A stretch of 64,000 nt of DNA from Mycolicibacterium sediminis (GTDB taxonomy: Bacteria; Actinomycetota; Actinomycetes; Mycobacteriales; Mycobacteriaceae): the NCBI RefSeq assembly GCF_010731735.1, contig NZ_AP022588.1:2232001-2296000 (forward strand). Reading direction: 5' to 3'. A program made the translations under genes and the position numbers. Of the stretch, positions 17,959 to 27,289 are shown in pieces; position 1 is the first letter of the stretch; each line of letters opens with the position of its first letter. The notes beneath the pieces were generated by a model. The model did no database searches. It saw only the letters and a list, made by a program, of their open reading frames with translations, and was not told where the DNA came from.

Positions 17959-19766
17959 TAGGTGAGGCCTTCCGCTTGAGCGTCCAGAAGTGCACCGATG
18001 ACAGGCGCTAGGTGGCCGTACCCGGGCTCAATAAGCATCATTCGATCAAGCATCACGTTACCGAGGACGCAGCTGGTTTCGCTGACCAGGGCGCATGCGT
18101 GACAGGCAGCTAGCGATAGGCCGTCCACACCTTGAGCGCGGGATTCCCCGCAGACCGGATCGAGCGAGCACCATTGTGTAGCTGCCAACGCGGACGCCAA
18201 GATGGGGACCAGGCGGTCGGCTTCGCCGAGACGGGCCAATCCGCCCATCGTGCCTTCCGAATCGCCGGCGGCGGTGTAGACCAGAACCCCGGCCTGAGCG
18301 TTCTCGCCGGTCGCGCTGTAAATGCGCTCGCGCAGGGAGGACGAGGAATAGCCGGCCTCGAACGCCATGGCGCGCATAAGCACGTGGCCGAATGAATGGA
18401 GCAGAATCAGCCTTGGGGTTATCTCGGTGTCGAGCCAGCGCGCTGTTGTGCTGCCTGCGAGGCGCGACTTCAAGATGTCTGCTCGGCTGAGGACATCTGT
18501 GCCTTTCTCCCACGCGGACAGTGCATTCTCATTGAAGCGGATGAAGACACCTTCGCCGAAGACTTCGATAGCCGGCAGAAACGTCTCGCGCTTACCAAGG
18601 CTGGGAGTGACTTCCCGTTCCATCGTATGCCGCTGAAATCCTCTCAGTACGCGAACTTCGCGCAATCGGTTGACTAGGACCACTTGGTCGATGAGTCGGT
18701 GTAACTCATCGGCAACCTGCTGCAGTTCTGCGTGTCCCGCGGGGTCGGGGAACGGCGCCTCGCGCGATATGAAGTTGTCCCGTGGGTCGTGCTTGTTCAG
18801 CGGCGAGGTCAAAGCCACCCATTCTCCAGCCTGAATGTCACCAGTAGGGTCTTCGTCTTTCGGTGGAATTTGCTTGCGGCCCAACCGTTCACTGAGCACT
18901 TGACGTACCTGCGCGGCGTTGACCTTCTCTTCTTGGACGATCATGTCGATGAGCCCCTCTGCGAGCGGGTGCTCGGGATTCGACTCGAGCAGCCCGAAGT
19001 TTGGGTTATGCCTTATTTTGCTTGCGGGCCCGCCGAATTCAAGCCAGTTGCTGTCGGGTGGGATGTCCAAAGCGGATCCGGTTCGAGAGAAGTAGACGCT
19101 GGATGCGCCCCGTTGCAGAACCACCGGAGCAAGCAGGCAGTTCTCAGATTCGTTCTCGAACTGCCACGGCTGCCGACCGCGACACTTGATACCTATACGT
19201 TTCATGGCGTCAGGGCCTGGGAGGTCCTTCAGGCTACGTGCTGCGCCACAGGCGCACCGCACCTCAACCGACTCCAGACCGCCACCGACGTTCTTGACGT
19301 GAGTGAATGTGAGTTCCTCACGACCACATTGTCGTTGGTCGCGCTTCTTAGGGTCTGAGTGAGCCCACCGAACCCAGGGGACGTCGTCGAGGTGCCCGTT
19401 ACCGCACACAGTTACGAAGCGCATTGGCACGAGTTGGGAGTTGCGCTTGCATGAGGCGCAGCGTGGGGCTTTGCCGGGCTGCTCCGACTTAGTGCTCCAG
19501 CGCGTCATCTTTCGGCAAAAGCCGCAGAACAGCCACTGTGGGAAGCGGAAGTACGGCAGGCTCGAGCCTTGGTCCTCGACGGGAGGCGCTGTTCGCAACT
19601 CGTCGACTCCGAAATGTGCGGCTATCCGTGGGCCGCGGAGGACGACCTTACGGCCCCGCCATCTTGTGATGTCTTCAGCGACAAAGGATTCCCCGAGGAT
19701 GTCGATTATTGCTCCGACACCGAAGGGTGTAATCGTCTGGGAGCGTCTCACCTTCCGTTCGCTCAT
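17958..19766 (-). CDS. drmB: DrmB-like DUF1998 protein
   Basis: About 602 residues from ATG 19766, overlapping the DrmA-like stop by ATGA. The N-terminal phrase VRRSQTITPFGVGAIIDILG and the C-terminal DUF1998 region (WCSLDPVC, LAACHACALVSETSCVLGN) are typical of DrmB, the DISARM partner that binds DrmA. Two Cys clusters are probable zinc sites: CGFC with CASC near residues 85-115, and the C-terminal CxxxxxC/CxxC group. In DISARM, DrmA and DrmB form the core complex that loads on incoming DNA and blocks it. Length agrees with known DrmB proteins. Confidence 0.82.
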   Translation of the reverse strand: MSERKVRRSQTITPFGVGAIIDILGESFVAEDITRWRGRKVVLRGPRIAAHFGVDELRTAPPVEDQGSSLPYFRFPQWLFCGFCRKMTRWSTKSEQPGKAPRCASCKRNSQLVPMRFVTVCGNGHLDDVPWVRWAHSDPKKRDQRQCGREELTFTHVKNVGGGLESVEVRCACGAARSLKDLPGPDAMKRIGIKCRGRQPWQFENESENCLLAPVVLQRGASSVYFSRTGSALDIPPDSNWLEFGGPASKIRHNPNFGLLESNPEHPLAEGLIDMIVQEEKVNAAQVRQVLSERLGRKQIPPKDEDPTGDIQAGEWVALTSPLNKHDPRDNFISREAPFPDPAGHAELQQVADELHRLIDQVVLVNRLREVRVLRGFQRHTMEREVTPSLGKRETFLPAIEVFGEGVFIRFNENALSAWEKGTDVLSRADILKSRLAGSTTARWLDTEITPRLILLHSFGHVLMRAMAFEAGYSSSSLRERIYSATGENAQAGVLVYTAAGDSEGTMGGLARLGEADRLVPILASALAATQWCSLDPVCGESRAQGVDGLSLAACHACALVSETSCVLGNVMLDRMMLIEPGYGHLAPVIGALLDAQAEGLT

Positions 19767-22700
19767 CCGTCTTCGCCCCTCACTCGCATTCTGACCTCGG
19801 TATCGACACTTCTCATGGAATCTAGGGTTGGCCAACCGGGGCCTGACTGACTAAATCTCCGCAGTAGCGCGACGTGCTGCTTTCCTCCGCCCGCATAACG
19901 AAGGCCGCCGGTAGCAAGCGCCTCTTGGGCCAGGTGTTGCCAGTCTGCCGCGAGTTCGTTGAGGTGACGTTCGACGTTGTCGCGTTCGGTCGGGTCCGCT
20001 ACGGCCACGCGCCGCAGGAATTCGTCGATGAGGGCGCTCATGGTCTGGTCGGAACCATCAAAATCTGCGGCTTGGGGATTCTCCGCGAGCCCAAAGGCGT
20101 GACGTGCAAGGACGACCAAACCGGCGTGTAGAGCTCGCGCCCGCGCTGGCACGCTGAACGGTGTGACTGAAGTCGGTTCGACGTAACGGTACAGCGCCGA
20201 ATGGTAGGCGATAAACGATTCGTAATGGGACCGGTCACGCGGCTTGGACGGCGAGTATAAGGTCACCACAAGCCCAGGAGTGCTTCGGCCGACTCGGCTG
20301 CTGGCCTGAATATATTCCGAAGTGGTCTTGGGCTGGCCAACGACAAGCATCACGCCGAGGCGGGGGACGTCGACACCGACGGATAGCATATTGGTAGAGG
20401 CGACGAATGAGACCGCGTCCTTTTCGCCTTTCTTTTTCTTGAGCTTTTCGATACTGCGAGGAATTTCGACCGGCGACACGTTTCCGGTGAGTTCCAAGAT
20501 GTCGTCGTCGCCAAGTTGACGAGCGCCGTCCTCGGTGCTGGCAATGACTTGAATACGGGCGGGAATGTCGTCGTGCGCCAGAGTGACGCTTTTACCAAGC
20601 TCACGCAGACTGTTGTGGTAGGCCACCAAAGTCCAATATGCGTCGTCGCTGGGCGGTGCGAAGTCGAGCTCTTCTGAGGACTGCAGCAGTGCCGCAGACA
20701 GCTGAACCATCGCTGTCAACGGCGTGTGCCCCTGCGGCATCAACCCGACGTAGCGGCGACCTGGGCTGTTGCTGTCGTAGCGGACGAAGTAGGAGTTGTC
20801 CGCGGAGACCCCGGCAGGTGGAAATAAAGCTGTGGGTCGACCGAACACCCCTGCCCCCTGCGATTCTGCTCGACGGATGGTTGCCGTTGAGGCGACAACC
20901 TTGGGGCGCGCATTATGGCTGGACATTACGACGTCAAATGCTGCTTCGTAGAGGCCGACAATTGTGCCCAGCGGTCCCGAGATCAAATGAAACTCATCTT
21001 GAATGATCAACGAGGGACCCGGCGTCGACCCTGAGCCGAGGAATACGCCGGCCTTAGGCTCCCACGCCAGCCGCGCGAACTTGTCCACTGTCCCTATCAG
21101 ACAGGTCGGTGGACGGTCATAGAGGTCAGCATCGACTGCAGATACTGGTAGCTCGTTGTAAAAATCGCACATGACTTGGGGGCAGTTCATTCGGAAAGAG
21201 TCGTTGGCGGCGCTAACGCCCCACGCTTCCTCCGGTGCTGGTCCGCTTGGAATTATCTCCGTGCCACACCAAGGGCATGTCTCAACCTGGAAGCTGGTGC
21301 TCGTGAACTCGTCATTCTTGATCTTCTCAATTAGTTCGACGGCGTCGGTGTAACTGTTGGGACTGTTATTGCCGCCTAGCCAGACGCCAATTGAAATACG
21401 TGATGTGCCAAGCGTTTCCGGCTGTTCTCGACGTATGGATTCAAGTGCGCAGATCAGAGTTGCGGCGCGTTGGAATTGCTGGCTGGTCAGTAGTCTCAGC
21501 GTGTATCGCGTGATTACAGTGGTGCCCGCACCGGCGTCGCGGAGTGTGAGCCTGCGGTGCAAAACCGTCACCGCCATCAATCCGAGGTACGCCTCTGTTT
21601 TTCCGCCGCCAGTTGGAAACCAGATCAGGTCTATCAGGTCTCGGTCGTCGGCTGACTCATCCACTGCTGACTCGAGCGTGAGGAGTAAAAAGGCCAGCTG
21701 GAAGGGTCGCCATGCCCGGCCCGTGCGTTTGTAGACAGGCTTGGGGATGCCAGCTTCGTTCCAGGTGCGTCGTTGCCCGGCGAATTGGTCGCCGCTCCGC
21801 ACCATCTGAATCAGCATTGCTCGGTTCGCAAGCGCGAACGCCTCACGTGCAACTTCGTCCTGTTCGAGCCGTCGGATGCCGCGGCGCATACGGCGGCGGG
21901 CTAGATCTACGCGGCTGACGAGTCGTTCGGCGGCTCCGGCATGACGGGTGGGCAATGTCGTTGCCAGCTGTTCTTGGGCGACCGCCCATTCGTCATAGCC
22001 ATCTACAAAAGCGTCGAGTGAAGCAATCACCTCCGTCGTCGAACTGTTGGCCCTCTCTAAGTATTCGAGGTCGAGGACCGCATTCAGTCGTCTCTGCTGG
22101 TCGTCGTCACCTTCAATGGTGAACGCCACACCGGGCACGGTGTGCGCCGGAAGGTAACTGGTCTCGATCCAGATCGGTCGGGCGACACCCTGTTCCCAAT
22201 CGGCGGCGCAACCGTGCCCGACGGCGAAGGTCGGGACGTCCTTGTACTGGAGGGCGAGTTCAGCCTCTTCATCGCCGCTCTGAATGCGTACCGGGGTCGG
22301 GTAGGAGGTGAAGCCGTCTGCTGAAAGGCACCGCATGTCAATCTGCAGGAAACAGTCGGCGGGGTCCATCCGGCCGTCCGACGGTATGCGATTCCTATTG
22401 ACGAGAGCGACCGTAACGAGCGCTCCGTCGCCGAGCCGACGCCATCGGGATTCGAGTGTGGCCCGTCCGCTTAGAATCCTGACGGATGCGGCACGGCCGG
22501 GCTCTGCGGGCGGCTGGATTGTGATCGCTCGCTTACCACTTAGGTCGATCGGCACCCGCTGCCAAGTTTTACCGTTCTTCTCGTAGCGGCCAGCGCGTAG
22601 TTCCACATCAAATGCCTGCCAATGGGGTAGCACGAAACTTAAGCCCACAGCGCTGGGTAGCTGCTGCGTCGATAAGGCGATGGGGTCTTCGGTGGAGTCC

Positions 22701-22909
22701 TCACCGGACTCGCCCGCTCCCTCGTCGATGATGTCTTCACTGAGCTGGCCTTCGGTACTGGCTTCCTCAGGAAAAAGGATCCCCGTGAGATAACGGCGGT
22801 GAGGTGGCTCGTCGAGGGTCTCTGTGTCACCTTCGAGAGGACCAATCAATTGCTCGCGCAGGTAATCGAGAATCCTCTGCCGGTCGTCCGTGTCGGTTTC
22901 GGCAATCAT
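19763..22909 (-). CDS. drmA: DrmA-like helicase
   Basis: About 1048 residues starting at ATG 22909, which shares one base with the stop of the upstream NERD gene. Superfamily 2 helicase motifs: Walker A IWFPTGGGKTEAYLGLMA near residue 430, TVITRYTLRLLTSQQFQR, Walker B-like LIIQDEFHLISGPLGT near 635, VASTATI, and the C-terminal SSRVGRSTPGLVVTLYSPSK. A Cys-rich insertion (ETCPWCGTE and NCPQVMCDFY, residues about 525-565) may bind zinc. The combination of the QDEFHLISGPLG box, the TVDKFARLAW phrase and a downstream DUF1998 gene is the DrmA-DrmB signature of DISARM. The N-terminal 350 residues contain beta-rich segments typical of DrmA. Confidence 0.82.
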   Translation of the reverse strand: MIAETDTDDRQRILDYLREQLIGPLEGDTETLDEPPHRRYLTGILFPEEASTEGQLSEDIIDEGAGESGEDSTEDPIALSTQQLPSAVGLSFVLPHWQAFDVELRAGRYEKNGKTWQRVPIDLSGKRAITIQPPAEPGRAASVRILSGRATLESRWRRLGDGALVTVALVNRNRIPSDGRMDPADCFLQIDMRCLSADGFTSYPTPVRIQSGDEEAELALQYKDVPTFAVGHGCAADWEQGVARPIWIETSYLPAHTVPGVAFTIEGDDDQQRRLNAVLDLEYLERANSSTTEVIASLDAFVDGYDEWAVAQEQLATTLPTRHAGAAERLVSRVDLARRRMRRGIRRLEQDEVAREAFALANRAMLIQMVRSGDQFAGQRRTWNEAGIPKPVYKRTGRAWRPFQLAFLLLTLESAVDESADDRDLIDLIWFPTGGGKTEAYLGLMAVTVLHRRLTLRDAGAGTTVITRYTLRLLTSQQFQRAATLICALESIRREQPETLGTSRISIGVWLGGNNSPNSYTDAVELIEKIKNDEFTSTSFQVETCPWCGTEIIPSGPAPEEAWGVSAANDSFRMNCPQVMCDFYNELPVSAVDADLYDRPPTCLIGTVDKFARLAWEPKAGVFLGSGSTPGPSLIIQDEFHLISGPLGTIVGLYEAAFDVVMSSHNARPKVVASTATIRRAESQGAGVFGRPTALFPPAGVSADNSYFVRYDSNSPGRRYVGLMPQGHTPLTAMVQLSAALLQSSEELDFAPPSDDAYWTLVAYHNSLRELGKSVTLAHDDIPARIQVIASTEDGARQLGDDDILELTGNVSPVEIPRSIEKLKKKKGEKDAVSFVASTNMLSVGVDVPRLGVMLVVGQPKTTSEYIQASSRVGRSTPGLVVTLYSPSKPRDRSHYESFIAYHSALYRYVEPTSVTPFSVPARARALHAGLVVLARHAFGLAENPQAADFDGSDQTMSALIDEFLRRVAVADPTERDNVERHLNELAADWQHLAQEALATGGLRYAGGGKQHVALLRRFSQSGPGWPTLDSMRSVDTEVRMRVRGEDG

Positions 22910-24522
22910 CACGGGCGCTCCTCCGTAGATTTTGGTTCGTTTGGGCCGTTGGTTACGACGTAGAGGCCAACGCGGGCACGTGTCATACCGACGTACAGTT
23001 CCGGCTGGGGCTGATTGGAGTCCTCGGGTAGACCCACATCGCCGAGGATGACGAATGGGCTTTCGAGTCCTTTGAAATTGGCGACGGTAGCGAACCCAAG
23101 CCGAGTTTGAGGACGGTCGAACCAACTTCGCGCGTCTAGACCTTCGATCCGCTGGCTCCATTTGGCAGGCATTGTGCTGAAGCATGATTCGGCGAGGGGC
23201 AGCGGTGACAACAGCATGATTTGGTCGGCAGTCACCCCGCCGTCGGCGAGGCGGTCCAGAATCTTGCCGGCTTCTTTGCCGGCCGTCCGGCGTCCGCTGG
23301 TCGGAATCAGCTCGACCTTGGGTCCGATGCCAGCGGTCGATACGCCGACATCAGCGCCCGTTAGAGCCGTGACCTCCGCAACAATTGTGGCGGTGTTCCG
23401 ACAGTTGTCGGATAGTTCGAAGACTGCCGGTCGCGCGGCACGTACATACTCGATTCCGTCCGTTTCGTAGGCGCCGATCAACCCGCGTTGGTTGTTGCTG
23501 TCCAAGAAGAGGTACCACCGGCCGTCCTGAAAGCCCCCTCTGAGGCGAGAGTCCAACATCAGCAGTTGGTCAACATTCATGACGTCCTGGGCTTCGTCAA
23601 CGACAAGCACGTCGAACGTCGGTGCGGCCTCGTCGACGGCCCCAATTGGAACCGCCGTTACTTGCTCCAAGCCGGGTTGGCGTGAGACGAGGTCGGCTAC
23701 GACCGGGCTGTGGCAGGTGAACAGAACACGGTCCCCGGCGCGCGCGCGACGCCTGCATACCTCAGCCGCGAGCATGGTTTTGCCGGTACCCGCCCCTCCT
23801 TCGTAGAGGATGCGGTCATTACGATCATGTGCGTCGAGGGCCGCGTACTGCCGTGTCGTCAGTTCCGCAAGCTCTTGCTCGGCGGCAAGGGCCAGTCGCT
23901 GCAGAGTCGGTACAACGTCATAGTCGGGGCGCATCGCGTCCCGATACAGCTCGATATTCTCGACACTGAGCACTCGATCGCGTTTCCCGGGTTTGGCGCG
24001 CCAATACGAGGCAAGTCGGTTGAGCGATCGGAGGACGCCATCGGGTCGATCGAGCTGGGTCTTGTCGAGGACCATTTCGTCAGCCCACTCCACGCTCCGC
24101 GATTCGAAGTGTTGGTCCGGAAAGACAACTGCGTACCCGAATGTCGTGTGGTCGACCAAACCTGGGTCGATTAGCTCTTCGAGTCGATTTTGCAGCGCGA
24201 ACATTGCCGAACTTGCTTGGGCGAACGGGCTGGCTTTCTTCACCGTCGACCTGCCGTACCGATTCGTGTATTTCCAAGTGCCGCGCTCGGTCGTCACCTG
24301 GCCGCCCTTGACTTCTAGAACGAAGATTCCTTTGGGGCCCACCAGCAGGAAGTCGATCTCGCCTACGCGCTTCCAACTGTGCTCTGCGAGGTTGAGGCTA
24401 TGGATCGCATAGGCCCACTCAGGTGAGTCGAGGATCGCGAGCCTTCGAAATAGGGCCTTCTCGGCTTCGCTTGAGGTTGCGGGATCGACTACTTCAGGAA
24501 ACATCCGCATTGAGATCATCAT
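22909..24522 (-). CDS. NERD-domain nuclease-like / UvrD-type helicase
   Basis: A 537-residue first gene of the five-gene DISARM-related operon. Start codons cluster (24522, 24519, 24510, 24504); 24522 or 24519 lies near an AAGG. The N-terminal about 190 residues form a NERD domain, a PD-(D/E)XK-type nuclease-related fold: EIDFLLVGPKGIFVLEVKGG carries the D and E-x-K residues. The motor follows: YEGGAGTGKTMLAAEVC near residue 240, VLVVDEAQDVMNVDQLL, NFKGLESPFVILGDVG and YVGMTRARVGLYVV. NERD-helicase fusions are frequent in defence islands. It is divergent from the sigma-factor gene, with only about 60 bases between the two starts. Confidence 0.83.
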   Translation of the reverse strand: MMISMRMFPEVVDPATSSEAEKALFRRLAILDSPEWAYAIHSLNLAEHSWKRVGEIDFLLVGPKGIFVLEVKGGQVTTERGTWKYTNRYGRSTVKKASPFAQASSAMFALQNRLEELIDPGLVDHTTFGYAVVFPDQHFESRSVEWADEMVLDKTQLDRPDGVLRSLNRLASYWRAKPGKRDRVLSVENIELYRDAMRPDYDVVPTLQRLALAAEQELAELTTRQYAALDAHDRNDRILYEGGAGTGKTMLAAEVCRRRARAGDRVLFTCHSPVVADLVSRQPGLEQVTAVPIGAVDEAAPTFDVLVVDEAQDVMNVDQLLMLDSRLRGGFQDGRWYLFLDSNNQRGLIGAYETDGIEYVRAARPAVFELSDNCRNTATIVAEVTALTGADVGVSTAGIGPKVELIPTSGRRTAGKEAGKILDRLADGGVTADQIMLLSPLPLAESCFSTMPAKWSQRIEGLDARSWFDRPQTRLGFATVANFKGLESPFVILGDVGLPEDSNQPQPELYVGMTRARVGLYVVTNGPNEPKSTEERP

Positions 24523-24583
24523 GCCTTGCGATTCGGCGTTTGTCCGGTACCTCCGGACAGTGTCGGTGGTTCAGGGCAAACTG

Positions 24584-25879
24584 ATGCGCATGGACGGGAA
24601 CGACTTGGACTCAGAACTGATGCAACGGATCGTTCGGCGTGTGGGCGCGTATCTTGAGGCGGGCAGCGTCAGCGGGGAGTCGCTCGACCAGATCCTAGAG
24701 ATGTTCAATGCGGACGATGCCCATCGATCTGCCGTCGCACGGGCCCTCGCGGAAATAGGTATTAGCGTCACTCGGCCGGCACCAACTATGCAGACCGCGA
24801 AAGAACGTTCCAAGCCAACCCCCGCGGCTCCCCACGTTGCAAGCGGTACACAGTCTCTCCAGCCGAGTCAGTCGAACGCGTCCGCGGCGGTCTATCTAGC
24901 TGTAATGACCCCCCACCCTCAGGCCGGAGCGGTTAGCGAACTAGACGAGGCGCGTGAGCTACTTGCCGCTGACCGAAGGAGTGTGAGTGTGCGTAAGCGT
25001 GTGCTCACAGCGCGGGAAGAGGTGGGGCTGGCGATCATGATGCGCGGGGAAGGTGTTCCGTTGTCAGAGCCGTTGCCGAGAAAGTTTCGTGCCGGCTGCG
25101 CCGACACAGATGACAGGGCGCGCGCGTTCGACGCCTTCATATTGCATAATCGCGGCTTGGTGTCCTCGCTCACGAAAAAGTACTTGGGACGGGGGCTCGA
25201 GGCCGATGACCTCGAACAATCTGGCTATGAGGGCCTGCATAGAGCCGTTGAGAAATACGACGGAAGCGCTGGGTGGAAGTTTTCAACGTACGCGACCCAC
25301 TGGATCAATCAGGCCATGCAGCGGGCTGTTGCCAACTTCGGAAGTGCGATACGACTGCCCGTTCACGTCCACGAACAGGTCCACAAAATACTGGCCGTCC
25401 GAGCCCGCATGATGGACGAGAACCCTCAGGTCCGTATAGCTGATATTGCTGTGCAAGCAGGCGTCAACGTAGAGCAGGTGCGGGAAGCGCTCAGGTTGGG
25501 GGCCGGAGTCGTCAGTTTGGACAAGCCAATTTCTGACGATGGATCATCTTCGTTGGCAGACTTTGTGAATGATGACCGGCGGGCGACGGCTGACCCTGGT
25601 GAGGTACTCGTCGAGATCGCGATTCGCGATGAAATCCGAGAAGTCGTGGATTCACTTCCCGACCGAGAAGCAATGATCGTCAAGCTCCGATTCGGGTTTC
25701 ATGACACCGAACAACAGACGCTTGATGCGATCGGTGCACAAATAGGGGTTACCCGCGAACGTGTGCGGCAAATTGAAAAAAAGGTAAAGGAAAAACTGGC
25801 TGGCCTGCTGGGTGAACGGGGTTTCGGTCCGCTGCTGATGCCCGTGGACTTGGAGGCATGGGCCGACGGTGTCGTCTGA
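24584..25879 (+). CDS. Full-length sigma-70 family RNA polymerase sigma factor (RpoD-like)
   Basis: About 431 residues from ATG 24584 (ATG 24590 also possible), with AGGGC upstream. Region 2: VSSLTKKYLGRGLEADDLEQ, then YEGLHRAVEKYD and WKFSTYATHWINQAMQRAV (regions 2.1-2.4), followed by RLPVHVHE. Region 3: VRIADIAVQAGVNVEQVREA. Region 4: SLPDREAMIVKLRFGF and IGVTRERVRQIEKKVKEKL, the -35 recognition helix. A region 1.2-like LTAREEVGLAIMMRG and a helical N-terminal segment ending ALAEIGISV, reminiscent of region 1.1, give it the layout of a primary/group 2 sigma rather than a short ECF sigma. One conserved aromatic of region 2.3 is His here (YATHWI instead of YATWWI). Such a factor would direct RNA polymerase to its own promoters, perhaps those of the island. 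Confidence 0.88.
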   Translation: MRMDGNDLDSELMQRIVRRVGAYLEAGSVSGESLDQILEMFNADDAHRSAVARALAEIGISVTRPAPTMQTAKERSKPTPAAPHVASGTQSLQPSQSNASAAVYLAVMTPHPQAGAVSELDEARELLAADRRSVSVRKRVLTAREEVGLAIMMRGEGVPLSEPLPRKFRAGCADTDDRARAFDAFILHNRGLVSSLTKKYLGRGLEADDLEQSGYEGLHRAVEKYDGSAGWKFSTYATHWINQAMQRAVANFGSAIRLPVHVHEQVHKILAVRARMMDENPQVRIADIAVQAGVNVEQVREALRLGAGVVSLDKPISDDGSSSLADFVNDDRRATADPGEVLVEIAIRDEIREVVDSLPDREAMIVKLRFGFHDTEQQTLDAIGAQIGVTRERVRQIEKKVKEKLAGLLGERGFGPLLMPVDLEAWADGVV

Positions 25880-26302
25880 AGTGCTGAAAATCAACCAGAC
25901 GCTTCAGCCCGATGATGGCCGAGAGCGGCGGCTCGGCCTCGCCATGTTCGACGATTTAGCGGGTGCGAAGACCTACTCGGGTATCCGGGCGTGGTCCGCC
26001 GGCCGCCATTCCGGCGCAACTGGAAAAAAAGCGTTGCTGGTGCCGGAGTAACGCCGTTTCTGCTCCGCAAAGAGGGCGCCGGTTCTAGGGGGCCTTGGTG
26101 CCCGCACAACGAAGCCAATGGTTCGAATGGTCCTGCGCATCGATGTCCTGATTGATCATTTTCTGCGCAAGTGGAAGCGCTGCATTACCGAGCTGTCAGC
26201 GAAACAATGGCCGATTTACGAAGGACATTGCATGAACCCACCTGAAACGGTGAACTTGTGTGAGGGTGGTTTTCCCTGAGTTATCGCGCCTTGACGAGAT
26301 CG
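25880..26302. other. Intergenic region downstream of the sigma-factor gene
   Basis: No convincing gene. Short open frames lack family features. The region separates the convergent sigma-factor gene and the tail of the Z1 operon; I see no strong hairpin. Confidence 0.4.
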
Positions 26303-26769
26303 CTACCAAGTCGTCAATGACTGCGGACTTAGTGGTCGGAGTGTCTGACATAAGTAACCTGAAAAGTGCTGCAGCCGCCTCTGGGCAGCGGCAAGTAGCC
26401 CGGTCCGTTTTTTGATCATGAGCGGAGTCGGGCCGGCGTGCATTGCCGTCGTGGTGCCCTTCGATTGCAGCACGATGGCACTTGGCGGCGTGAGCTGCAG
26501 CGCTTTCAATGCGGACCGCAGTGCGACTCTTTCTGAATCGCCATCAAATCCGGAGTGGCTTATTGAGGCTCGAAACGCAGACTCGGAATCGGATCAGTGA
26601 GTAGTTCGTATCCCCGTAACTCGCTAACTCGCAGAATCTCGGGAACAACGGCGGGGTTGGACGTAGCTGAGAGGTGCTGCCGCTTTACTGACGCGACTCT
26701 GGTGCCGGGGATCGATCTGGGTCCGGATTGCGGTGGGAAGAAAGATCTATTGAACGTTTGAATGTCCAC
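26303..26769 (-). pseudogene. Frameshifted last gene of the Z1 operon (unknown family)
   Basis: Two minus-strand frames read as one broken protein. The first starts at ATG 26769, inside the end of the upstream gene, and reads MDIQTFNRSFFPPQSGPRS to ELLTDPIPSLRFEPQ. The second continues immediately in another frame with DGDSERVALRSALKALQLTP and IVLQSKGTTTAMHAGPTP, which looks genuinely coding. The switch lies near 26560-26600. Either a recent indel or a sequencing error; I recognise no domain. It would be the seventh gene of the operon. Confidence 0.4.
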
Positions 26770-27289
26770 GTGTTCCGCTGCCTTTAACGAGAAGCTCTAG
26801 CAGCCGATCGTAGCTCAACGCCAGGTTGTCTACGGTAAAAGTGATTTTTATGCGTTTTTGATCGTTGCCACCACCAGGTTTCGCGTTCGCGCGTCTGGCA
26901 ATCGGCTTCTGGGCGCGGGTGATCATGAGGCGCAATCCATGAACGCTCATTCCGGGACGGAGTTCTATTGGAAAATCAAGAACTAGTTCGCGATCAGCGG
27001 GATCGAGTTCGCGAGCCACGCCGGAGTCCACTGCGATGCCAAGAATGCTTACCTGCAGCTGAGCCAGCCGCCCGAGCAACACCTCAAGACCTTGATGGTA
27101 GTCGGCGTTGACGGATCTCTCGCTCCCGCGGCCACCGGCCTTGTGGTGGAAAACGATGTCGAAGACCGGCACTGTATTCAGTTCGAAGGTCGCATCGATC
27201 GCAGCACCGTAGTCGGATTGTGGGTGCAGAGGACCGCTCGCGGGCACGTCACCTATCCCTTCGGAGCAGGCGCCGCAGCGCTGCTGCAC
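26747..27289 (-). CDS. Unrecognised 180-aa protein at the end of the Z1 operon
   Basis: Minus-strand frame whose first Met (27289) overlaps the DUF6339-like gene by 41 bases; a later start is possible. Clear protein-like blocks are VPVFDIVFHHKAGGRGSERS, LAQLQVSILGIAVDSGVARE, LDPADRELVLDFPIEL and GGGNDQKRIKITFTVDN. The alternation of strands and charged loops suggests a small alpha/beta domain with a conserved GGGNDQKR loop; I cannot name a family. Position in the operon suggests a role with the Z1/ATPase module. Confidence 0.6.
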   Translation of the reverse strand: MQQRCGACSEGIGDVPASGPLHPQSDYGAAIDATFELNTVPVFDIVFHHKAGGRGSERSVNADYHQGLEVLLGRLAQLQVSILGIAVDSGVARELDPADRELVLDFPIELRPGMSVHGLRLMITRAQKPIARRANAKPGGGNDQKRIKITFTVDNLALSYDRLLELLVKGSGTRGHSNVQ

